NCBI GenBank assembly: GCA_946122785.1
Contig: CAMGYJ010000003.1
Location: forward strand, 29,777,811 to 29,841,810
Source of the DNA: Linum tenue
Taxonomy: Eukaryota > Streptophyta > Magnoliopsida > Malpighiales > Linaceae
DNA: 64,000 nt
Direction: 5' to 3'
The notes beneath the pieces are model-generated. The model worked only from the letters and a program-made list of their open reading frames with translations, was not told where the DNA came from and searched no databases. Both the position numbers and the translations under genes were made by a program. Shown piece after piece: positions 35,101-45,086 of this stretch (position 1 is the stretch's first letter; every line of letters begins with the position of its first letter).

Positions 35101-37779
35101 CGAAAAAAGCATGCGTAAAAACAGAAATTTTCAACAGCAATATACAGCCTTTAGCTCAATAGCCAAGTGAGAAAAAACCACTACAGAACGACAAGAACCC
35201 AAACACACATGACGAAATCCATGATTTTTCAGTTGATACCACATAATGTCAAGAAATACTTACTCCTCGGTTGGGGATCCGATAATAATATGTGTCAACT
35301 GATCATTCAATACCACATAACGGGAGCCCCCACCTCTGCGCACCATGTTAACTAGTTTACGTGATTCAGAAGATTCAAAGCCAACAAGTGATATCCTACA
35401 ATCAGCCAGGTATAAATCGTTGTCTTCTGATTGAGAATCATCGGCAACACAATTGCTAAAGCTTGTTTCATTTGTCGGCTGCAATACAGGAACCTCATTC
35501 TTGGCTTCTTTGACATATATGAAAGGATTCGAGAACATAGAAGACATGTTCTGGGAGAGAGTTGCTTCCACATCCGAATCTGTGAAACCAGTTGATTGAC
35601 ATACAGCTGAGTTTGAATCAATAGCAGCTGAGGATTTCTCAGATGGCAACTGCCTGGTAGTCTTCTCCTGGCTACACTTTGATGTCAGGAAACTGCGGAA
35701 GCTCGTGCTTGAAGATGCAGAACCACCCTGAACAGGATATGACTCCTCATTTAGACATGCTATTCATCGAAAAGGAGAAATCCAAGTCAGATGCAGCTCA
35801 TGAAATGTCTAGAGCACCACAAGGGACATCTAGGAAAAAGTCAGCACTCCCGGAATGTATTTTTCAGATTAAAGAAGAATCACTTTTTACCTCTTTTAGC
35901 AATAGACTGATCAAGCCATTTCCGAGTTACAATGTTTATACAACCCCATTTTGCAGCTACTATAAATTTGTCACCTTTAGGAGCTTGCAAGAAGTCAAGG
36001 AAACAGTACGAACTAAACATGAACAACTTGCACTCGAAGTTCAACATCTACTCTTCACCATATCAAATAAAAGACTCGCAGCTTCAACATCCATCAGACC
36101 CAGCAGAAGCAACACAAACAGCCAAATGCTGCTAACTCTTCAAGAAACACACCCAGGAATATTCTAACTCAAAATCTAGAGGAACTCTGAGCGCCTATTT
36201 ACGATAACATATCAACTCATACTTTCTTCACAGGAGTGGCATGGCTACTTATGCTTCTTTGCAAGTCAACTAAAGACTATACTGGTTAACTCACAAACAT
36301 ACAAGTAACCTGCGGAAATAAAATCTAAATGGCCAATATAATGATTGGTCATTTGTAACCTCGAAATAATATCTTAAAGGAAAATAGTTAGTTCATAAGA
36401 ACAATGGAAAAAGTGCTATGATTATAACATAAAACTCATATCAGCATATAATTCCTAATGATAAGGATATTTCACAGATCAAATGTGTGCATTGCTTGGT
36501 CAACTCAGGAGAATACTTTCCACCGTTTTGAGTGATAAGCGTCTCAATCTTCTTCCGCTCTTCTGATAGAAACCAGAGAACCAGAGTTAGAGAAAAGAGG
36601 GGGAAACAAAAGGTCTGTGGAAAGCAACTGAGTTAAAGAAGTAACCTCCTACAATTCCAGTAACACAAATTCTTAAGCCACATAATGGAAGAACCCTATG
36701 TAAGTCTTGGGGGACAACACGATGCTCGGTCCAGCACTGGTATAACCAACTAGCAGTAACACCTGGTTTCTTCAGAACATTCAAAGCCCACTGCATGCCA
36801 ATTTAAATTCACGTCAAATGAGAAGAATCGAAAACTAGGTTTTCCAACCGATCAGGCATTCTTAACAGAGATGCATAAAAGGAGGACAAAACAGGTAGCA
36901 AATGAAAGCAGGTTGTGGAAACATTAGACAAGTACTGGACCTTGTACTTGGCAGCTAAAACATCCTTCACAATTACGAAACTAACATCCAAGGATGCCTT
37001 AGAGCACAACTCTCCTCCCATTGCTTTAACCAACTTTTCTATCTTAACCTGCAATACAGGTAGAAAAATTCCATGTTTAATGAACTAGTGATGAGAGGCA
37101 GCATTAGAAAGGAAACTGAAACCTCATCCAGCTCTTTGTTAGGACCAAGAGAAGAAGAAAATGTTTGCCGAAAGCTTTACTAATACATCAATCAACCCAT
37201 AAGCCACTAACCTTCTCATCCGGATCAAAACCAGATGCAAGTACTTTGAGACCATCCATTGCTAGGCAACAAGTGAAACCTTGCTTAGGCAATTGCTTGT
37301 GTTCTTTAGCACATGAGAGAACACACTGCGGACCTATCCAAAAAAAAAAAAAAAAATAGAATTAGGTCAAGCACAATCCCAAACCACAGACAAAGCCTCT
37401 CTGCCGCATGTAGAGGCTATACCTAACAAATTACATCCCTTAGCTCTAAGATCCTCGAATTTCTCCTGCAAAACGAACCAAGAAGAAGAAGGAAACCACA
37501 ATCACACCACGAAACTAGGGAGGGAATGTATAAAAGGAGAAAGTGGAAATGGCGGGAATCGCTGGAAATGAGCAGCACCGGTTGTAAGAGAGGGCTTACG
37601 TGGTCGGGAGAAGAGATGACGTGGTAGTCGTTGCGACCGTTCCGTGAAGGATCGCAGCAGGGGAAGACCTCGGCGCCGTTGAGCTTGAGAGCGTCGAGGA
37701 GTGTGTCGAAGATCTCCGGCGGGACGAGGTTACGGGACATGAATACGTTTGCTCCCTTGAAGGTGTTGGTCTCCAGCAT
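32200..37779 (-). CDS. MEI1: BRCT-repeat protein, MEI1/TopBP1-like
   Basis: A nuclear scaffold protein. The plant homologue of TopBP1, MEI1, is needed for repair during meiosis. Exons in gene order: 37779-37600, 37465-37423, 37333-37212, 37048-36941, 36790-36646, 36562-36471, 35984-35891, 35759-35264, 35091-34940, 34789-34407, 34171-34013, 33789-33499, 33309-32863, 32465-32364, 32277-32200. This gives 963 residues. About six BRCT-like blocks are seen: residues about 5-95 (FKGANVFMSRNLVPPE), 95-185, 190-260 (GLRICVTGIVG), 375-470 (CRISLVGFESSE), 595-660 and 675-755 (FRLCVSQF). Between the BRCT blocks lie Ser-rich linkers. The C-terminus is GRQMLIDRVRTRSS. Fourteen junctions; thirteen are GT-AG and one looks U12-type. 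Identification by recall of the family; name fairly sure. Confidence 0.9.
35985..36470 (-). other. Probable U12-type (AT-AA) intron of MEI1
   Basis: No GT donor gives a correct frame here. The exon ends ...CTGTGAA and is followed by ATATCCTTAT, the exact U12 5' splice consensus. At the other end TTTCCTTGAC matches the U12 branch consensus TTCCTTRAC, and the next exon in frame (GCTCCTAAAGG, residues APKGDKF) starts about ten bases after the branch A, leaving CAA as the last intron bases. Using the adjacent AG would shift the frame and give an early stop. So this is read as an AT-AA minor-spliceosome intron of 486 bases. Confidence 0.75.
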
Positions 37780-38012
37780 CTTTCTCCACTAGGCTTATCT
37801 TCGCCGATTGGGCTGAATACAGCTGAGGGTGGAGACTGGAGACTGAGCTACGAGTCGTAGGCCGTGGAGCTTCCGGGGGGTAAGCTAGAAATGTGAGAGT
37901 TAGGTTTTCTGCGATTTGTTTGGGGAGGGAAGTCAATTCGAAATCTGTGTCGAGAGAGGAAAGAAATGGGGAAGGCGGGAAGGATTGAGAATTTTGACGT
38001 GGTCCCATAGCC

Positions 38013-38716
38013 TAGGGCTGGGCATGCGGGCGGATCATCCGCGGATTTGGACCGACCCACCCGCATTTGACCTGAATTTCGTTAAGTGGATGGGTCAGTG
38101 GGTGGGTGACGGGTTGCGCTGGGAGCCATCCGCCGGGTGGTGGGTGGGTTGTGGGTGAGTGTGCGGGTGACCCGCTCAACCCAACAGCAAAAAGATCAAA
38201 GTTGTTGGCGCTAGAGAGAGGAGAGTGTAGACTTTAGATATAAACTCGGACTGCTCCTCGAGTTTGAACCTCAAAGCCAACCTTCCAAATAGAGATCCCC
38301 TCTTCTTCCCTTTACTTTTTCCTCTAATTCTTGTGCCTAGATCACCGCTCTTTCCTTTGTGAAATTATTTTCCTTAGTTTCTTGCACCTAATAATCGTCT
38401 CAATCTGTAGAAAACTCTTTCATAATAGAATTTCTATCCAATTTAAGAACTAATTCAACATTTTTCGCCCTATTTCAACTTCTTGTTTCCCTCGATGATT
38501 CTCTTCACTTATTATCATGTCAAGTTGACTCCTTTATATTATATACATTGTGATGTGGGTGAACCCACAAACCCACCCGCATCATCCACCATCAGCCCGA
38601 CCCAACCCGAGACTAAATGTGGGTGGGTGGTGGGTTAAAAAATAACAATCCGTGTAAGCGCGGGTGGGTGCATTTTATGGTCAAAATCCACCCGACCCAC
38701 CCAATGCCCACCCCTA
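38013..38716. mobile_element. hAT-type MITE upstream of MEI1, perfect 8-bp TSD
   Basis: CCATAGCC flanks it at 38005-38012 and 38717-38724. The ends are TAGGGCTGGGCATGCGGG and, reverse complemented, TAGGGGTGGGCATTGGGTGG. The subterminal parts are full of GGGTGGGT and ACCCACCC words; the 704-bp interior has no ORF. It lies 234 bases upstream of the MEI1 start codon, so it may overlap or displace promoter sequence. Confidence 0.9.
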
Positions 38717-38989
38717 CCATAGCCCATATGTACGGGTCTTGTTCAGGTAGACTTGGTACTTTTCGGTTTTCCCCCTTTGTTAATCGGCCCAGGCGCCCGG
38801 CCCAGGATGGAAGTATGCATTGCAGAGGTGTCCTTCCCTGAGTTATTATTTGGATAAAAGGGGTCCGATTCCGATAACACATTACAATTTCCAAGTCTGG
38901 CACCATTACAATTGATAGAATATATGTGTTCCAAACAGAAGATCAGATTAGGTTAGCTAAGAAATTAAGTGATGCATGCATTCTGATTC

Positions 38990-39143
38990 GGCTAAATTGC
39001 AAGTTTGGTCACTCGAATTGCTACAAAATTTCATGTTTGGTCACTCGAATTGGTTTATTCCATTCGTAGTCACTTAAATTAGTTGAACAGTCCAACTTTG
39101 GTCACTCTCCGTTAACCTCCGTTAGACTCCGTTAGTACCGTCA
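38990..39143. repeat. Dispersed repeat, transposon-end type
   Basis: GGCTAAATTGCAAGTTTGGT followed by two TTTGGTCACTCGAATTG words and TCCGTTAACCTCCGTTAGA. The same sequence in inverted orientation lies at about 30640-30806. Probably one end of a larger transposon; the other end was not found. Confidence 0.55.
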
Positions 39144-39234
39144 GTTAAATGCCAACTTCGCTTACTTATGAACTGTTATTCACGGAAATCGTTTTCAATG
39201 ATCACTTAACTTACCGTGATTTTGCTTTCTCAGG

Positions 39235-40060
39235 AAGACGATGTGCAGAACTTGAAGGAGTCGGAGATTGCCGAGAAGCAAGCGGAGATCGCCGATGGCA
39301 ACCAGGATGCGCTTCTACAGGTACATCTCTGAATCTTCGACTCCCTGTAGCTCTCTTCGCATATCAAGTAACATCGGTTGGTATATGAACTAGCTTCTAA
39401 TCAAGGTTCTGTGAATTGCCTCGCTGGAGAGGATTTGATGATTGCTCTACCTAAACATGAAAACTGGTTTCGCATATGTAACTAGCTTCTAATCTGTTCT
39501 GTTAATTTCCTCGGAGAGGATTAGATGATTGCTCTAACTAAATATCAAAATTGGTTGGTATAGCTTCTAATCAATGTTCTGTTCATTGCCTCGTTGGAGA
39601 GGATTTGATGATTGCTCCAAAGACTATGGAGAACTAACACCATTTCTGTTTTTCGGGTGTGTTTGGGTGTTCTATTTGATTGTTTGTCAGGTTGGAGTGG
39701 GAACATAGCTCCAATGTGGCATTGAGGGGGTTCTAATTGGCTTTCAAGAAGCTTCAGAAAGCCACAGCTGATGGCTGTACCACTGGAGAGCTGAACAGCT
39801 TCAGAGAGAAAGCATCAAAGGCAGCTGAGTGCTTGGTCGGAACTTTCCGGTGGATATCGGTGGCGGATGCTTCGGATATCGAGGCAGCCCACCACTTGAA
39901 GGCTTTTCGAGCTAACTTCACCAGCAAATTCTCTGTGTACGAAGGGTCACGGAATCCGCATATCGAGGAGATCAGAGCGGCAGCAGCCACTCGTGGGGTG
40001 AAGATCTATTGTGACAACAAGCTGGACAACAAGCCTGGACAACAAGCTGGACAAGAGTGA
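39235..40060 (+). pseudogene. Broken two-exon gene, product unrecognised
   Basis: An exon-like segment 39235-39320 has both splice signals (TTTCTCAG before, CAG|GTACAT after) and reads EDDVQNLKESEIAEKQAEIA. A second segment from about 39692 reads LEWEHSSNVALRGF, meets an in-frame TAA at 39734-39736, then continues without stops as LAFKKLQKATADGCTTGELN through SVADASDIEAAHHLKAF to a TGA at 40060. The exon junction also needs a frame change. So the gene is disrupted. The tail contains a GGACAACAAGCCT-like short repeat (about 40012-40056) encoding DNKLDNKPGQQ. I do not recognise the family. It lies directly beside the ubinuclein gene fragment. Confidence 0.55.
39392..39625. repeat. Three-copy tandem repeat in the pseudogene intron
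   Basis: AGCTTCTAATC starts copies at 39392, 39484 and 39562. Each contains TTCTGTNNATT, CCTCGNTGGAGAGGATTNGATG and ATTGCTC. Periods are about 92 and 78 bases. Confidence 0.8.
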
Positions 40061-40082
40061 TACCAATGAAAGTGTCCTTTTG

Positions 40083-41365
40083 GTTACTGTTCATGCAGAG
40101 ACATTTTTCACTAGTAGAACGGTTAAGGTGAGGCAGTATTCTCATACCATTTATTTCTGTCTTTTGATCACCAGATCGTACAGGTTCTTCAACATTATTA
40201 GAAGGCTTTCCATAGAGCAACTTATTTTGTCCATAAGCACTTGCATCCTGCATTTGTTGTTTGAGGTGTGAAGTATCAGAAGATCCACTAGCATCTTTTG
40301 ATTTATTTGAAAGTTTCTTTGCTTGGAGAGTTCCAGGCTTCTGCATCTAATGCCTCACCATTTGACATCTTAGTTGAAGATGGATCCAAGCATAGTTTAC
40401 TTTAGCTTCACCAGATTTCTTCTTGGAACAAGTTCCAGATAAATTAAAAGGCTTCACATCCTCATTATATCCACCTGAGTTAAACCAAATCCTGAGAGGG
40501 TCTGGAGGAATTCTTTCCAAGTGGATTGCTCTGTCTTTCCAGCTGCTGATTTCCAATCTTAGCATGTTTATTAGATACATTAATATCGCCACTGTCAACA
40601 GGAGCTTTATTTAAGTCTTTTCTCCTCCCTTTCTTTGACTGCTGGTTAGGAATGTCAGCAGGCTCACTTCTTTTTTTTTTTTTGGTAGAAAGGACTGATG
40701 CAAAAGCGTCTAACTCATATTAATAACACGTTCATGGGATATACCCATTACATCATGGTGAAGCTAACTAACTAATCCAGAATCTCTGACATTGAGATTG
40801 TGTGTACCAAAACTAAAATCATGGCCGAGATTCGCCAAGTAATCAGCTGCAAAATTGGCCTCTCTGTACACGTGATCCACTGTAACATCCCATTCGAGAC
40901 TGAGAAGCTGGCTGAACTGCTGTGCAATACTACCATGTCTATGCTCCTCTTTGTCCCTGTTCCTGATGACATCGATGGCTGTGGTAGAGTCCATCTTCAG
41001 ATTCACCTTTCGATAGCCCTTCTTCCACGCAATTTTCAAACCATCAACCGCTCCCTTGAGTTCAGCTGCTGTTATGGAGCATCTCCCAAGGTTGCAAGTG
41101 AAAGCTTCCATGCAGTAACCCAAATGATCACGTAGAAGTCCTCCTGTTGCGGCAGCACCTGTTTGTGGCAAAACCGAGCCATCAGTATGCAGCTGGATCC
41201 AACCTTCTGCTGGTGGAGGAGATAACTACAACAATGAGGTGGCGACAAACCCATTGAGACTGATGGATCTCACTTCTCTCATAATCAACACTTGAATCAC
41301 AATAAGCTAATGCCACGTAATAACTGTTTCTGTGATTACTGATTAATCAAAGATGCCCTGTTGGG
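40083..41365 (-). pseudogene. Partial duplicate of the ubinuclein-like gene (exon 5 and intron)
   Basis: Bases 40083-40670 match exon 5 of the intact gene at 60397-61002 (shared peptides SGGYNEDVKPFNLSGT, SKDASGSSDTSHL, GQNKL). Bases about 41228-41365 match the intron beyond it (61040-61175, for example TTGAGACTGATGGATCT). Frameshifts and a stop break the reading frame. Because intron sequence is included it is a DNA-level duplication, not a retrocopy. A LINE fragment (40671-41227) sits at the exon/intron border. Confidence 0.85.
40671..41227 (-). mobile_element. 5'-truncated LINE, RNase H domain only
   Basis: On the minus strand the insert reads PPPAEGWIQLHTDGSV, then LLRDHLGYC, TAAELKGAV, LKMDSTTAIDVI and YREANFAADYLANLGHD, which is the RNase H domain at the end of plant L1-type ORF2. 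It ends in an A tail (T run at 40671-40683). The insertion point is shown by the unoccupied sister sequence at 61003-61040. About 28 bases of that sister sequence (after CTCACTTC) are missing here, so the insertion seems to have removed target DNA rather than duplicated it. The domain is open from 41171 to 40764. Confidence 0.82.
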
Positions 41366-44091
41366 ATATACCATCAAATTAACCTTTTTTCCTTTATTTA
41401 TTTTCCAAGTGGGTTCTTCATGAAAACCTATTACGATGTTGAATTAACGTTTGAATTGACAAGGTAAAGTAAAAGAATTTGAATTTTTTAAATGGATGCA
41501 ACAATTTTTTCTAATCAAAACTTTTTTGTGAGTTTTCTTGAACATTTAACTCACTAATTAGTGATTACTTTGTCCGTGGTTTTTAACACATGTGTTGGTC
41601 ATTTCTGGTCCTTGTATTATAACTGATCCACATAAAAGAAAGGCCAACATAAGGTTATTAGTACTAATCAAAAGCTATACAGATGGTAAATCAACCATAA
41701 AAAACCTAACCAAGCGTCTTTTGTAGAGGAGAGTGATACAAACTAAAAGCTAGTGTCTTTATTCATGATTTATTCCCGCCATAGAAGCAAAATATGATTT
41801 GGTATGAAACAGGGTTTTTCATGAGACCTGAATCCATTAATTAATTCAGAAAACCTTACAACATGCAATCAAGGCTTAGATGGGCATCTGAGCCCAAAAT
41901 GTCAACAATAAAAGAAAAGTCTATCATCCCAAAATTGGGTTTGGTCCCAATTCGTATCAATACGGGTCAGAACATGGGCTCTGGCTCAGGCATCCGTTAC
42001 CAAACTCCCTTTTCCCGGCGCCGGCGAGACCAGCCAACAAGAAAATGGCCATTACAATCCCTGATAGCTCCCCCATCCCAATTCCTCCACTATTCAAAAT
42101 ACCAGGCAGCATCAGTATTAAACTTATAAACGCCCTGGGTTTTACTTTATATGGTAACTAGATCATATACGCCACGCCAGGGACAGAGCTGGGATTTAAG
42201 TTTCAAGGGCTGGTGTTATTAAGTATATAATCATAAAATGAGGAAAAAATTATATGAGGAAATTAATATATTTTTTAATGATTATAAAGGCGCAATGTTA
42301 TTCAAAATAATCCAATCACTCCAAATTAAAATTTATATTATGTTATGTTTAAACTAAATGAGCAAACTACGAATAAAAATCAATCATGCTTTACTCTATA
42401 ATGTTTTCAGTATTTTTATATTTGGAAAATGAATGTCCATTTTTGTATTCACAATTACTTTTTTTATTTATTAAAAAGACACGTACTGGGATTCAAACCA
42501 TGACCATTTTAAAGAAAAACAAGGATCATAACCAATCACACTAAGTACATTTTTTGTATCTTTTAAAATTAAAAACATATAATAGAAGGGAGGAAAAAAC
42601 TCTTCCCCCATTTCAAATTCTCTGCTCCAGGAGCGTTTGTAGGAAGGGTAGAATAGGGAGTGTCAAGTTTTTTCTCTTTCCTCGGTGGAACGTGCCAACT
42701 TACCGTACACATGCGGATTTAAATGGGTTCAGGAGTTTCAATTTTTTTCATTAAGCTCTTTTATTTCTCCGTGGTGATAAAATATATACGAAAAGGCAAA
42801 AACAATACTCCTTTTTATTGCTAAAAATAAAAAATTTAACAATAAACTAATGCATGGTATCTAATGGGCTAACCACAAACCATAAAATAAAAGAGTTGAA
42901 TGAGCCTGACCTACACGGGATTTGGCCATCAAGTAAAACAAATGAACATCATTGGTTTGTCATTCTAAAATAAGCTATTTTCTCTGACATAATATATATT
43001 ATGCTATTATTTTATATCTTAGTGGCTAAAATATAATGTATTTTAAAGTTATTCAATGGTTCAACCTCGACCAACCCAAATGATAAAATTATAGTGTATT
43101 TTACAGGGAATCGTTTGGTATTTGTTAGTAAAAACTAAACAGAAAGATCTATTTGGTTATTTTAAACATTAAAATGATCCTAAACATTTTCAGTTCCTTT
43201 TGAATTTCTATGGTTTTATTCCTGAATAAGTGATGTGCAAATGGCGAATTGCAGTCATCTCTTTTCTTTCGCTATTTTTTATTTTCAAATAGAAAGTTTA
43301 AAAGTAAAGAATAATTATAATTTGGCATGGGTCGGTCAAACATGCTGAATTTAAAATTTTGGCCCGTTTTGATCAAGTCTAATTTATAATCACATGGTTC
43401 CCTGATACTTGATAAAAATCTCAATCCAAACCAGTTTGGCAGGTGAATCCGTGTTTACCACCATTTTTTAGGGATACGACAACGACAGTTTCTATCCCAA
43501 ATCGTGTTGTTCGTTCTTGATTTTCTTAGATTTCATCATGGCCTGACAAAAACCAGAAAGCACAATGACGACAAGATGAAAGTTTTATAAAGAAAATTAA
43601 TCGGCCAACGGGCCAAGTAAAAGTTAGCAACGATTGTGAGATGCTAATTTCCTGAAAACCGACGAGATAGGCAATTTTTTATTCGATTTTCTGAAATTCG
43701 GCTTCTATAAAACTTACTCCACCTCATCATATTACCAGAAACAATATTATTTCACAAGGTAACAGATACTTGATTTTGGTTCATAAGGCCGATTTTTGAT
43801 TCGTTGCATCATTCATGTCTCTTTCCTGCTAAAATTCATTATTTTTATCACGTGTTTCCCAAAAAAAACTATATAACAATAAGTTATACATCCCATTACA
43901 TTATCAAATTTCATACCTCACATTCCTCCGCCCAACTGACCGGGACCACGCTAGTTAATTAATTATATGATCAAAAGAATCGTTAAAAGATAATAGAGTC
44001 ATAGCACAGGACTTGTACGAAAAATGTACAAGTTGATGAATTGGCCATTCGATCTAACAAATCTGTAAAAAGTAAAGTAGTACAAATTAAT
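41366..44091. other. Intergenic spacer
   Basis: AT-rich, with no convincing gene. Bases about 41640-41820 resemble 52925-53095 in the same orientation (shared words CCAACATAA, GTTATTA, CTAATCAAAAGCT), so they are a diverged repeat or duplicate. The segment around 42480-42550 has a GATTCAAACC word that could be a decayed B box, too weak to call. Confidence 0.5.
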
Positions 44092-44470
44092 GGGTAATTG
44101 ATCAAAATGGTCACATAGGTTTGATCAAGTAACAAAATGGTCATAAACGATTGAAACGTAACAAAAAGGTCACGCAAGTATCATGTTATAACAAAACAAC
44201 TATTTCATGTATTTTCATCCAAAATGACCAGTTTGCTTGCTCTAAATAAGCGGTAATTTCACATATTGGTTAAGTGGTTGATAATTTGTTATCAATTTTC
44301 CATGGTGTCATCAAAATAATCGATTATTATGGATGAAAACATGCCTAAAAATAGATGAAATGACTGTTTTGTTATATCTTGATATGTATATGACTTTTTT
44401 GTTACGTATCAACGTTTGTGACCATTTTGTTATTGGTCCAAACCAATATGACCATTTTGATTAATTACAC
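44092..44470. mobile_element. MULE-type MITE, 379 bp, 10-bp TSD
   Basis: Inverted repeats of about 120 bp (GGGTAATTGATCAAAATGGT at left; GTGTAATTAATCAAAATGGT reverse complemented at right) share many AACAAAATGGTCA words. ACAAATTAAT flanks both sides (44082-44091 and 44471-44480). Long inverted ends with a 9-11 bp duplication point to a Mutator-like element. No ORF. Confidence 0.78.
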
Positions 44471-44760
44471 ACAAATTAATTACCTGCTTCTTTACTTGAA
44501 CCCAGGTCTGGGTGTGTGTGATTAGAATGCTCTCCACTCTACTATCTCACCTTTAATAGCATTATGTAGCGCATAAGCATATTAATATTCAACTTTTAGT
44601 TTATACGTAATTTTCCTAAACCGTAAAAAATTTGTACATAAATTCAAAATTCTCGTGGAGCCGGCCCACCTAGCTCCGCCCTTGCGCCACGCTTTGTGTG
44701 ACAAATAATAAAGTGTAATTATTGTTAATCCAACAACGCTTGACACCCACAGTTAAAAAA

Positions 44761-45044
44761 ATTAAGATTGAAATGGTTCTTTTAAGGAGAGATTATTTTC
44801 CGAGAGAATCATTGTTTATACAAAACCATTACTTATGCCCCCATATGTTGCCATGTTTGTGCTGATAATCGACTGATTAGCTGAAACAAAGAACTTGTAT
44901 TCGTTTGAATACAAGGGTTCGGAAGCAGCAAGGTTGTCAACCCGTCACTTTGACCTTGACCCAGTGAGAAAAACGGGTCTCAAGCACCCGCCGGGTAGAC
45001 CGTTATAAGGTACTGGGTTGGAGGTCAAATTGTGTCATTTTATT
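44761..45044 (+). repeat. Left copy of the 284-bp duplication flanking the LINE
   Basis: It matches 51840-52123 at 283 of 284 positions (CCCCATATG here, CCCCATTTG there). It begins at an A run, GTTAAAAAAATTAAG, whose bottom strand TTTTTTT/AAC fits the L1 endonuclease site TTTT/AA, and ends GTGTCATTTTATT where LINE sequence starts. It contains the first 116 bases of the hAT MITE that is complete at 52008-52440, plus that MITE's target site GGAAGCAG (44921-44928). Confidence 0.92.
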
Positions 45045-45086
45045 TTCTCAAAACGACAGAAGGAATGCTCTCCCCTGCTTGAAAGA

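Noticed and set aside
35983..35984. Using the AG at 35985-35984 as a normal acceptor for MEI1 intron 6
   Set aside because: It shifts the frame and gives an early stop, and no matching GT donor exists; the U12 reading explains all signals.
39737..40060. Intact 107-residue gene
   Set aside because: The frame starts directly after a TAA that interrupts a longer similar-looking frame and has no ATG at its start.
44500..44565. Fourth SINE or tRNA gene
   Set aside because: GAACCCAGG resembles a B box, but no convincing A box, tail or duplication was found.
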